Position numbers and translations under genes: made by a program
Shown: positions 31,616-41,158 of the stretch, piece after piece
Layout of the letters: each line of letters starts with the position of its first letter
How positions within the stretch are numbered: position 1 is the first letter of the stretch
The notes under the pieces: generated by a model
What the model was told of the DNA's origin: nothing
The model's database searches: none
What the model saw: the letters and a program-made list of their open reading frames with translations, nothing else
Source: Plenodomus lindquistii
Lineage: Eukaryota > Ascomycota > Dothideomycetes > Pleosporales > Leptosphaeriaceae
Length of the DNA: 64,000 nt
Assembly: GCA_025504975.1 (NCBI GenBank)
Contig: JANUWI010000001.1
Location: forward strand, 1,364,001 to 1,428,000
Reading direction: 5' to 3'

Positions 31616-32801
31616 TCAACTCGGTTGTGGCGCTCCACCTTCTTCCTCGTCCGAATCGTCCGAGATCTCCACCAGGTCGTCAGCACCTCGCTTATTGGGC
31701 ATCTTCTTCATTCCTTTGCTACTTGATGGGGCACTGATGGTGTCCAAGAACTCGTCATTGTTCAGACGTGAGTGAAGCACCGGAGCTGCTGCTACATCAG
31801 CAAGGAAAAGCCGGTCGGTATAAGAGTCGAATGCGACTTCGCTCTAGGTATGTGTTAGCTGCGATTGTTCTCTGGCGCGGAGGCTGCCTTACGTCTTCGT
31901 CGTAGTAATTCAGCTTCTGCCATTGTTCTTGGTTTGTCTGCTTCATGAAAGCCTGTGTCATTTCTGCTGCAGTGTCTCCACCAGTCTTCTTGACGGTAGG
32001 CAAGAATGCTTTGGGTTCCGCTGGCTTTGCGCCTTCTTGTGACTCCTTCTCTCGCCGTCGCGCTACGGCTTCCAATTGCGCCGAGGCATCGATGTGGTGG
32101 AATTGCGTGCGGAGTTGGACAAGTCCATTGAGGCGCGTCAGGTGTAGTTGGTCTGCAGTTGGTCAGTGTATGGATTACAGTAGGACTAGAGGATATAGCC
32201 CACCGTCGCGGAAGGTTCCCAGCATGTAGCTAGGTCCCTTGCCGTTGTCTTTTGTGATCTGTCCGCCGAATGTCTGTGCATTGAGTACATGGCCCTTTTC
32301 GTTGGCATCCTCGAAGTGGGTGACGTATTCTTCCAGGTTGTCATCGTCGTCGACGGTGACAGGCGGTGCTGGTGCGCCGTCGGCGCCAGGCCGATTGCTG
32401 GCGCGTGGCATGGTCCGCTCGAACCCAGATGCGATACCGAAGGCCTTTTGCCCGAAACCCTTGGTCTTACGCATAGATTCACCCCAGCGCACACCAGCGA
32501 CGCGGTTGTAGTTGGTGTGAATGTTGATGGGCACGTCGACCTCGATGAAGCCAGACTCCTTCTTGACGCGCAACTCGGACGGTCTGCTTTCGGTGGACTT
32601 GGTCAGGGGCTGATCAGGCGGGCGGTTCAGGTACTGCAGGACGTAGAGCTGCTGCTCCTCGGCTTCGGGGGTGATGTAGACATCGTACTCGGCGACTACA
32701 GGATCGTCGTCTTCGACGTCCATTGCTGCTACATTGGGCATGCGTGTTAGTGAAGGGGATCAAACGGGCCGCAATGAGCAGAGGCCAGTCTTACGAGCCA
32801 T
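31616..32801 (-). CDS. RPC37: RNA polymerase III subunit RPC37/RPC5
   Basis: Predicted component of the Pol III TFIIF-like subcomplex (with Rpc53) that acts in initiation and termination on tRNA and 5S genes. The model has 339 residues from exons 32801-32795, 32728-32204, 32152-31893 and 31843-31616. The Sin/RPC5 family pattern is clear: an acidic start (MDVEDDDPVVAEYDVYITP), LYVLQYLNRPP, the RVKKESGFIEVDVPI block, QTFGGQITK, then LHLTRLNGLVQLRTQFHHID. The acidic C-terminus ends in a DDSDEEE patch. I chose the ATG at 32801: its 7-nt exon ATGGCTC splices over a CTAAC-containing intron to give MAPAMDVEDD. The ATG at 32741 falls inside that intron. Start codon is 267 bp from divergent DDB1. Confidence 0.9.
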
Positions 32802-33068
32802 TGTGTGTACTGGTCGTTGGCCCAACGGTTGCGGCGTGCAGACAGCTCGGCTCAGCTCCAAAAAGTTCCAAAGTGACGAGGGAAAGTGCCCCACCATCTC
32901 CCGCAACGCGACTTCGCGCCGCGGCTGCCCGTGCGCAAGACGGGGATAAGGCAAGGTAATGACGGAATACATCCGAGAGCCCAGCCAGCCTGGCTCGTCT
33001 CACGCGCAGAGCAAGCAGTTGATAGACACGCATGCACCGCTGTACAGTAGACTAGTCCTAGACTCACC
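32802..33068. promoter_or_regulatory. Compact divergent promoter RPC37/DDB1
   Basis: Only 267 bp separate the two start codons, so both promoters and 5' UTRs share this DNA. The region is GC-rich without an obvious TATA box. Shared control is inference. Confidence 0.45.
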
Positions 33069-36000
33069 ATGGCCTACCTCGCCCCAATCCACCGCCCCAG
33101 CAGCGTCCGACATGCGCTCAAGCTCAACTTCCTCGCTGCGGACGAGGATTGTTTAGTAGTGGCGTAAGTCGACAGCAGAGTGCTGTGTAGGCAGTGGGCT
33201 GACGCTGTGCAGCAAGTCCAACAGACTCGAGTTCTACACACACGCCGCAGATGGACTCACGCTCCAGCACTCGAAAGCCATCTATGGCAAAGTCACCATG
33301 CTCCAGAAGCTCCGGCCTGCCCTTTCGTCCACCGACCACCTCTTCGTGGGGACCGATCGCTTCATGTACTTCACCCTCTCCTGGGACGCCGAGAAGAAGC
33401 AGTTGCAGACCGAAAAGTCGTTCGCCAGTGTCGCCGACAATGCCGCCCGCGAGTCGCAAACAGGTGAGCGATGTCATGTGGACCCTACGGGCCGCTTCAT
33501 GACTGTTGAGGTCTACGAGGGAATCATGACCGTCATACCGTTGGTGCAGAGAGGGAAGAAGAGGAAGCAGGAAGCAGACATAGCTCATCTTGGGGAGCCT
33601 CAGTCGGTCAGATTGTCAGAGATGTTCGTTCGCTCGTCTGCCTTCCTGCGGCCACGGTCCTTCGACGACAAGCCCAAGATCGCCCTACTGTACGAAGATA
33701 CTCATTCGCAGGTCAAGCTGAGACTTCGGGAGCTCACGTTTGCTGGCGGCGATGCGGTGGAACTGGAAGATGGCGAGACTTGCAAGGCGGAGCTCGAGCT
33801 TGGGGCCAGTCATCTGATACCCATCGAGGCGCCCACGCACGGATTCGTGATTATAGGCGAGACATCTATCGGGTACTACGACGATCAATCTGGAGAACTT
33901 CAGACGGAGCCACTGGACGAAGCCACCATCTTTGTAGCGTGGGAGCGCATTGATGCGCAACGATTCATACTCGCAGACGACTATGGAAGGCTGTACATGT
34001 TCATGCTCAGCCTCGATGCAAGACAAAGGGTCCGGTCGTGGAAACTGGAAATCATCGGGAAAACCTCCCGGGCCTCCGTCCTGATATATCTGGACGCTGG
34101 ATACGTCTTCGTTGGCTCGCATCAAGGTGACTCCCAGGTCATCAAGATCGCGGAGAGGTCAATGGAGATCGTACAGACCTTTTCCAACATCGCGCCTGTG
34201 CTCGATTTTACAATCATGGATATGGGCAATAGGTCTGGGGAAGGGCAGACAAACGAATACTCCTCAGGGCAGGCGCGCATAGTCACTGGAAGCGGCGCGT
34301 ATCAAGATGGTAGTCTACGTAGCGTCCGAAGTGGTGTGGGCTTGGAAGAAATCGGCATCCTAGGCGACATGGCGCATATTTCGAATGTCTTCAGCATCAA
34401 GTCTGATGCATCTAATCATTATGCGGACACGCTGCTGGCCACCTTTGTGGACGAATCGCGCATCTTCAAGTTCGACCCTTCAGGCGAGGTAGAAGAGGTC
34501 GACGAGCTTGCGTCGCTGGCCTTGGAAGAGACTACTTTGGCTGTAATCAACATTCCACAAGGCCGAGTAGTCCAGGTTACAACTGGCCGCGCGCGAATAT
34601 GCGACCTAGATGGTGGCATGATCGTGTCTGAATGGATGCCCATGGGTGGCCAGACCATCACGGCAGCATCTGTCAACGACAGCCATGTCCTTATATCGCT
34701 TGGTGGTGTGACGATTGTGTCTCTCAGCATGACCGATGGCCTCAAGGTAGCGCAAGAGAAGACGTTCGGCGCAGAAAGCCAAGTGGCTTGCATTGCGTTG
34801 CCCTCAGACTCAAGCTCAATATGTTTCCTGGGATTCTGGAAGAACTCTGAGCTTGCGATTTGTTCGCTTGATACGCTGGACACCATCAAAACAGTCTCGA
34901 TCTCTGATGACTCCGTCCCTCGCTCACTACTACTTACCCAGATATTCCCAAATCAGCCTCCCACGCTGTTTTCTGCCATGGCAGACGGTAACGTCATCAC
35001 CTATGCCTTCGACCCATCGTCACACGATCTGTCAGGCAAGAAGAGCATCGTGCTCGGTACCCGCGAAGCTAGTTTCCGAGCTTTACCTCGCGGCGACGGC
35101 CTCTTCAATGTCTTCGCGAGTTGTGAACACCCGTCACTGATCTACGCATCTGAAGGCCGCCTGGTCTACTCTGCTGTCACAGCCGAGAACGCAACAGCCG
35201 TCTGCCCCTTCGACGCAGAAGCATATCCCGGCTCCGTAGCCATCGCCACCTCTGAGGGCCTCCGCATCGCCATTGTAGACACCGAGCGTACCACCCACGT
35301 CCAAACCCTCAAAGTCGATGAGACCGTTCGCCGGATAGCCTATTCTCCCAGCCTCAAAGCCTTCGGCCTCGGCACCATCAAGCGCATACTTAAGAACGGC
35401 GAGGAGCTAATGCTCAGCCACTTCAAGCTAGTCGATGAAATCCAATTCAAAGAACTTGATACCTACGCCCTCAACGAAGAAGAACTCATTGAATGCGTCA
35501 TGCGGTGCGAACTCCCCGACGGCTCCGGCGGCCTCGCTGAACGCTTCGTCATCGGCACTGCATACCTCGACGACCAAAACACGACTGCCGAGCGCGGACG
35601 CATCCTAATCCTCGAAGTGACGCCCGAACGTGTACTCAAGCTTGTAGCCGAGCTCGCCGTTAAGGGCGGCTGCCGGTGCCTCGCCCTCTGCGAAGGCAAG
35701 ATCGTCGCTGCGCTCATCAAGACGGTTGTCGTGTATGACGTCGAATTCAAAACACAAAGTAAACCCAGTCTCGTTAAGACCGCGACATTCCGCTGCTCCA
35801 CCGCACCCATCGACGTCACCGTCAATGGCCCCATCATCGCAGTCGCAGACCTCATGAAGTCCCTCGCGGTCGTCAAGTACCTCAAGGGCGAAGCAGGACT
35901 TCCCGATAAGCTCGTGGAAATCGCACGCCACTACCAGGTCACTTGGGCTACGGCCGTTGCAGAAGTCGACACAAATACGTACTTGGAGAGCGATGCAGAG

Positions 36001-36531
36001 GGAAATCTCATGGTGCTGTATCAGGATCCGGATGGCGTGACGGAGGAGGATAAGCGGAGACTGCAGGTTAGGGCTGAGATGCTGCTGGGGGAGATGGTGA
36101 ATAGGATTCGCAGGATTGATGTACAGACTGCCCCAGATGCGGTGGTGGTGCCGAGGGCGTTTGTGGGGACGGTAAGATCATATTTCCTCTTGGGAACTCT
36201 TGTGGTGGTGAATTACTGACAACATTTTCAGGTCGAGGGCTCGATATACCTCTTTGGCCTCATATCCCCTGCCCACCTAAATCTGCTCATGACACTGCAA
36301 TCGAATCTTGGGAATCTCGTTCAAGCACCCGGCGATATGGAGTTTGCCAAATTCCGCGCCTTTAGGAATCAGGTCAGGCAGGAGGAAGAGCCGACGCGGT
36401 TTGTGGATGGGGAGCTGATTGAACGATTCTTGGATGTGAGCGAGGAGGTGCAGAGGAAGGCCGTGGAGGGACTGGGTATAGATGTCGAGGAAGTGAAAGT
36501 ATTGGTCGAGGGCTTGAGACGGCTACATTAG
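33069..36531 (+). CDS. DDB1: DDB1-like WD/beta-propeller protein (CUL4 adaptor)
   Basis: Predicted orthologue of DNA damage-binding protein 1, the adaptor linking substrate receptors to the Cullin-4 ubiquitin ligase in UV repair and cell-cycle control. The protein has 1117 residues from exons 33069-33163, 33213-36171 and 36232-36531. The start has a CACCATGG context. Family segments include LEFYTHAADGL, HVDPTGRFMTVEVYEG and the PxxxRLSEMFVRSSAFL pattern. Propeller blades continue through FLGSHQGDSQ-like YVFVGSHQGDSQVIK. The C-terminal CPSF_A domain contains LCEGKIVAALIKTVVVYDV, YLESDAEGNLMVLYQD and, after the last intron, VEGSIYLFGLISP with a helical end. RSE1 and CFT1 share the architecture, but the length and these blocks favour DDB1. 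Confidence 0.9.
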
Positions 36532-36870
36532 TGATGCGTAGGGGTTCTCATGGCATATTAAACAAGTCACAAGGCAAGCTGGTGGAAAAGGAGAAAATGA
36601 AGATCGAGCAGTATGAATAGGGGCTTATTATTGCAATGGTCATTATCCACTATGGTAGTCGAAAGACACCGTGCGGTTCCCCCAGTCTTGGAATGCAGAT
36701 GGCCCGAAAACGCCTATTCATGATGTCTCCGTTCTCGAGACTTTTAGAGGCTGTTCGATGATGAGACGCTCCACTAACGCCACCCCTGTGCCCCTCTAGT
36801 CATCATGTCTTTCTGACCCTAGTTGCTGGGAACATGTACGCCAGCATCCTAGCAAATGCGCGGACCTCAG
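36532..36870. other. Convergent intergenic region
   Basis: This 339-bp interval lies between the DDB1 stop and the stop of the unknown 240-residue gene. It presumably holds both 3' UTRs; I see nothing else. Confidence 0.5.
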
Positions 36871-37593
36871 TCACCAAATGCCCCCATGCTTCTTGCCGTA
36901 CTCCTGACTGTTTCCACCCGCAACGCCCTCTGCGTGCTCGCCCTTGAATCCCTCCTTGAACTTCTTGGCCTTCTTAGCTTTCTTCTTCTTCTTGCCACCC
37001 AATTTGCCGTTACCGTTGCGCTCGTCAGCCCCGTCATAGCCGTCAGCAGTTTCCCCATAAGCATATCCGCGATGGTCCCGATAGCCTCCCACGGGGCCAC
37101 CGTGACGCGCTTCGTCAACCTCGAACAATTGTCCAGCAAACGGGTCGGCGGGGTTGACGTAGTCCATAGTGTCGACGTAGCCAAAGCCGGAGGGCATACC
37201 GCCGTTGTTGGGCGTGAAGTATGGAGACGGGTAAGGGATTTGACCCATGTAATCCAAGAACTGCTTGTTTGCAACTTCGGAAGCAGAGGGAGGCTGGAAG
37301 CCGGGGTCATAGCCCGTGAAGGGATCGAAGGTGGTGCCAACGAAGCCTCCAGGCGTGTTTGTATAGGGCATACGAGAGGGACGGGCACCGCCTCCGGACT
37401 CGTAACGTCCTAGCCAGTGGTCCTGGACCTTGTCTGTGTGGTTGCTGGCGCTCTTGTCGGCGTGCGAGTCAACATGCGAGTGGCGACCGGGACAGAAGAC
37501 CAGGGCACCAGGGTTGAGGCCGACGATGGGGACCTTATCGGCGCGCTCGCTCTTGGAGACGCCCTTGCTATGGCTTTCTACATTATCAGCCAT
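36871..37593 (-). CDS. Conserved-looking hypothetical protein with Lys-rich C-terminus
   Basis: I do not recognise this single-exon gene of 240 residues. The start at 37593 opens MADNVESHSKG; the frame extends further upstream but the Met there has a poor context and adds a low-complexity leader. The N-terminal part has GLNPGALVFCPGRHSH and a His/Asp-rich HVDSHADKSASNH segment. A Gly/Pro/Tyr-rich middle (GGFVGTTFDPFTGYDPGFQPP, then PYPSPYFTPNNGG) follows. Near residue 200 lies a basic run KKKKKAKKAKKFKEGFKG that could serve as a nuclear-localisation or RNA-binding element. No membrane segment or signal peptide is visible. Codon use and an uninterrupted frame support a real gene. Confidence 0.75.
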   Translation of the reverse strand: MADNVESHSKGVSKSERADKVPIVGLNPGALVFCPGRHSHVDSHADKSASNHTDKVQDHWLGRYESGGGARPSRMPYTNTPGGFVGTTFDPFTGYDPGFQPPSASEVANKQFLDYMGQIPYPSPYFTPNNGGMPSGFGYVDTMDYVNPADPFAGQLFEVDEARHGGPVGGYRDHRGYAYGETADGYDGADERNGNGKLGGKKKKKAKKAKKFKEGFKGEHAEGVAGGNSQEYGKKHGGIW

Positions 37594-38033
37594 CTTGTAG
37601 TGGATGCGGCAGTGGTGCTGTGTAAAGAGGGTGAATAATGTGAAAATCTGAGTGTGCGATCCACGTTGGAGGTGGAGCTCAAGCAAGAAAGCAGATGGCG
37701 TGTGTGTTTATTTATACTCGCTTGTGACACAGCTCTAAGTTGTTCGCGGCGCGAAGTGAAGGTGAAAAGTATAAACAACTTACGCGCCTTCCCGAGCAAG
37801 ATATTGCACGGGCGGTGACCGCGCGGGTACTTGCATGTTCTCTCCAGGGTACTTGTGCAGATTGCTTTGGAGTGTAAGCAAAATAAGTCGAAATGCGCCG
37901 TGATGCCAATTTTCCTGTTAAACTCGTGATCTGTATCTTGGCACGCGCGTTTGGAAGGCCCAAGGTGGTGTTTGCATCGGGGTTGGGGCAGGCGCCGCGC
38001 AACACCACACCATATGCCATTGTAGTCTCCCAG
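37594..38033. other. Promoter region of the 240-residue gene
   Basis: This 440-bp interval separates two minus-strand genes. A TTTATTTATA stretch near 37706-37715 on plus gives a TATAAATAAA-like sequence about 120 bp upstream of the 240-residue gene's start on its own strand, a possible TATA element. Otherwise nothing is seen. Confidence 0.4.
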
Positions 38034-38728
38034 CTATCTCAAGACACCGTCATCATCGCTACTATCGCCGTCTGTGTTCTTCACGCTGCGCAATTCCACC
38101 CTCTCGTCTGCTTCCTCCTCGTCTTCATCCCTGAAAGCTCCTTCTCCCTCTGCTCCATTGTCACCCAGCAGCGGTGCTTCTCCTGTCGTAGCCAGCACAG
38201 TCTTCTTCTCCGTCTCTTCCCTCATGCCTATGATCACACTGCCTGTGACAAGCATTGCCGCGCCGAGCCACCACAGCCCTGGTAGCGATTCGCTGAAGAT
38301 GATGAAGCTGAGCAGAGCCGTGACGATGAAGTTTGCAGACGTGTTTATGATGCTGACGCGGACGGTAGAGGAAGCAAGTGTGAGGGCACGCGTGAACAGG
38401 CCCCACATTATCGCATTGAAGAGAAGGTTGCAACCAAAGAAGAGCTGAATGAAGTTAGATTGCATATGGTAGGAGGGGCAGGAAAGACGTACGCCTCGGA
38501 TGGCATATTCAACAATCTTGTTCGATGCACTGAGACCGAATGCTAGAGCTATTGAGCTCGACCAAGTGGTTGTGAGCTCTGTGGTTGTGCTGCATCGCAA
38601 TTAGACCGGGAAGATGATGCGGCATCGCGGAAGGCTCACAGCTTTGCAAAGACACCATTAAATGCTGCACATGCGCCACTTGTTATTGCAAGCATCAGCC
38701 ATGCTGACTTTGTGGCCGGGAGAGACAT
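38034..38728 (-). CDS. EamA/TMEM42-like small multi-spanning membrane protein
   Basis: Predicted drug/metabolite-transporter-superfamily protein of 198 residues, half the length of a classical ten-helix DMT. Exons are 38728-38640, 38589-38493 and 38444-38034. Four to five hydrophobic segments are visible: AWLMLAITSGACAAFNGVFAKL, a short amphipathic stretch, LFFGCNLLFNAIMWGLFTRAL, IINTSANFIVTALLSFIIF and LPGLWWLGAAMLVTGSVII. The pattern SANFIVTALLSFIIFSE is typical of EamA repeats. The C-terminal 65 residues are acidic (DEDEEEADERVE, DSSDDD) and cytosolic. TMEM42-type proteins are similarly short; their function is not known. Confidence 0.82.
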
Positions 38729-39301
38729 GATCGGCTTGGACGAAGAGAGGCTTGGCTGAACAGGTGTTGATGTTCACAGTGGGACGTGAGGTATGATGCA
38801 TGGCGCTGCAGGTACCGGCGATCTCATCCGAGCTTAGTCAAAGACATACGGGGCACTACATCAGGCTCGTCGGCGCATGGTTAAATCACATTGAAGACAT
38901 TGAAGAAACCTGTTAGCATCGTTGTGGTTGCCATCAAATTGGCGCAAGAGAATTGGACACAAAGGGAACTTGGGTGTGTTTTGTGTTTGTCAATTTATGG
39001 GTATCATAGCAGCGACTTGCAGCGCTATCCCAAACTCCGAACCGTGCTGGCAGTATAATGGCTGCCTGGCTATCCCACCGAACACCTGGGAATATCCTTT
39101 TTGTAGTTCCCTTATGCAATGAGCCACCTAGGCCTGACGAGGAGATGACTCCTTGCTCTCAAGAAAGCATGCCCGTCACATCGTATTTCCGGTCCTATCC
39201 AGCACTCAGGGAGAGCGCGGCACATCTCAGGACTCAGGTGCGCACATCGATCCCACCTTCAGTAAATACGAAAGGTTGGAAGCAAGACCATGGGCTAAGC
39301 T
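38729..39301. other. Gene-free interval
   Basis: This 573-bp interval lies between the EamA-like gene start and the TOA2 stop. It includes the EamA-like gene's promoter. No further gene or RNA is supported. Confidence 0.5.
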
Positions 39302-39764
39302 CTATGCCTCACCAGGACGCTTCGCATTGCAGCTGACGATCTTGACGCGGTCGGCATGAACTTGGTTCGTATTATCGAGTTTGAAGTTGATGTCCTTGAT
39401 AATGAAGGTCCAAACGTCGTCACAGAAGCGGTAGGTGTCGAGGTGTCCCTGCAAACCAGTGAATCAGAATCAGCATGCTGCCCTAGTCCTCGGGTTTGTC
39501 GCATCCTGCCAAACGCACCTTGAAGGTCAGGCGCGACTTGACCTTATCACTGAGAGTGTCGGCGACAGCCTTGTCAAAGTTGAGGAGGATCTTCATGGCG
39601 AGCTGAGGCTCTATGCGACGCTCGGTGATGAGCTGGTCCAGGGTATCCGTGAGGGCGCCGCCCAAACTGCGCTGTCAGCCAGAGCACTGCACACTGGTGT
39701 CCCTAGGAGCGCATGCATACCTGCTTCGGCGGTACAGCTCATAGTACTTGGTGTTGTCAGTCAT
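39302..39764 (-). CDS. TOA2: Transcription initiation factor TFIIA gamma (small) subunit
   Basis: Small subunit of TFIIA, which stabilises TBP on promoter DNA in RNA polymerase II initiation. The 112-residue model has exons 39764-39721, 39666-39519 and 39448-39302. It opens TDNTKYYELYRRSSLGGALTD (in the family's usual form), with the N-terminal helical domain DTLDQLITERRIEPQLAMKI. It continues LSDKVKSRLTFKGHLDTYRFCDDVW and ends with the beta-barrel segment FIIKDINFKLDN plus VKIVSCNAK. Length matches the family (about 110-122). It is divergent from VMA16 across 217 bp. Confidence 0.96.
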
Positions 39765-39981
39765 GGCGTGCGAGTATCGAGTGCGCCGGCGCTGGTTGTC
39801 GGGCAAGGGTGGACGCCTGGGGTAAGTTAGACATGGAGGGCGCCGTTGACTAAGCCAAACGCGCTAGTGCTGGGCGGCTTGTTCCGCGAGCATCATCGCC
39901 AGCTTCGCCGCGAGTCCATCACGAAGGAGCTCCAAACGCCACTTTCTCCATCTCCCGCCAACTCCTTCACTACTTCCCAAC
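39765..39981. promoter_or_regulatory. Compact divergent promoter TOA2/VMA16
   Basis: Only 217 bp separate the two start codons, one of the shortest divergent spacers in the window. Both promoters must lie here. No TATA box or named site is convincing. Confidence 0.45.
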
Positions 39982-40781
39982 ATGTCTCTCACGTACGGCA
40001 CTGGTGGCGCGACGGCCGCCCTGACGGTGGTTGGCTTGTGTACGTGACTCGTCGCAAGGGCGCAGGCAATAGCTAATGATGCGTAGACATGCTCTTCAAC
40101 GGCGAGGGTGAAGCTTTCAACGTACGGCATGAACCTTCCCACATGACAACTCCCACGCTAACCCTTTCTTACCAGGTCGGAGCCTTTCTCGAAAGCATCT
40201 CACCCTACACATTCGCGAGTTTGGGCATAGCGCTATGCATTGGTCTCTCTGTCGTGGGATCAGCCTGGTGCGTAGAATCCATAGGCCATGCAATCTGCCT
40301 GCTGACAGTAGCATAGGGGAATTTGGACGACCGGCACATCCATTCTCGGTGGTGGTGTCAAGGCGCCGCGCATAAGAACTAAGAACTTGATCTCCATCAT
40401 CTTCTGCGAAGTCGTGGCCATCTACGGCGTCATCATGGCCATCATCTTCTCCTCCAAGATGAGCCAGGTCACCGACGCGGAACTGCTCTACTCGTCATCC
40501 AACTACTTCACTGGATACGCGCTGTTCTGGGCTGGTCTGACCGTGGGCATGTGCAATCTTATCTGTGGTGTCTGTGTCGGTATCAACGGAAGTAGCGCCG
40601 CGCTGGCTGATGCTGCGGATCCCAACCTGTAAGTCGGATCCGCTGGTATTGTAAAGCCATTCGCTAATCAATCTCTAGGTTCGTCAAGATTCTTACCATC
40701 GAGATCTTCGCCGCCATCCTGGGTCTGTTTGGTCTCATTATCGGACTACTCATGCAGAGTAACGCTAAAGACTTCGAATGA
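39982..40781 (+). CDS. VMA16: V-type proton ATPase proteolipid subunit c''
   Basis: Subunit c'' is one member of the membrane rotor ring of the V0 sector and carries a proton-binding Glu. The 199-residue model has five exons: 39982-40039, 40087-40121, 40176-40267, 40317-40628 and 40679-40781. Hydrophobic helices include the N-terminal TAALTVVGLYMLFNG, YTFASLGIALCIGLSVVGSAWGIW, NLISIIFCEVVAIYGVIMAII, YALFWAGLTVGMCNLICGV and ILTIEIFAAILGLFGLIIGLL. Glu residues sit mid-helix in IIFCEVVAIYG and TIEIFAAIL, and GTSILGGGVKAPRIRTKNL is the typical cytosolic loop. Exon 2 is only 35 nt. The extra N-terminal helix separates c'' from c and c'. Confidence 0.95.
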
Positions 40782-41158
40782 GCGCCCCGTGACCAAATCT
40801 TTCAAACTGCTTCAACAAGAGCAACATCGTTCAGACTCGCTCTGTACCAAGTTGGACGCCTCAAGAGAGAGGCACGTCGCGCAAAGCCCGTAGTGCAGAA
40901 CAGGGGCAGTCAGGACCGCACTTGCTTATAGATGTACCATGTACATAAGGGACAGTGCTTGTATAATGCATGTAACAGGAGCGGATATTGGCGTTAAATA
41001 CCAGGGATCAATATACAATCTATTCATATCTCCCAGACTGTGCTATGTTCCTACGCAGGTGCGGCTAGGCCATGGCTGGGTGGCCCGAGCGTCTAAACAT
41101 GCACGATGCGGGACACTTACTCCACTTGCATCGCATTGCATCACCACATTTGATCACA
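40782..41158. other. Intergenic region VMA16-cnxE
   Basis: This 377-bp interval between tandem plus-strand genes contains the VMA16 3' UTR and the cnxE promoter. A segment at 41070-41098 looks like the start of a tRNA-Ser gene but lacks a B box. I see nothing else. Confidence 0.5.

Noticed and set aside
41070..41098. tRNA-Ser-like start (GGCTGGGTGGCCCGAGCG) upstream of cnxE
   Set aside because: No matching B box (GGTTCGAATCC) or acceptor stem partner follows within tRNA length.
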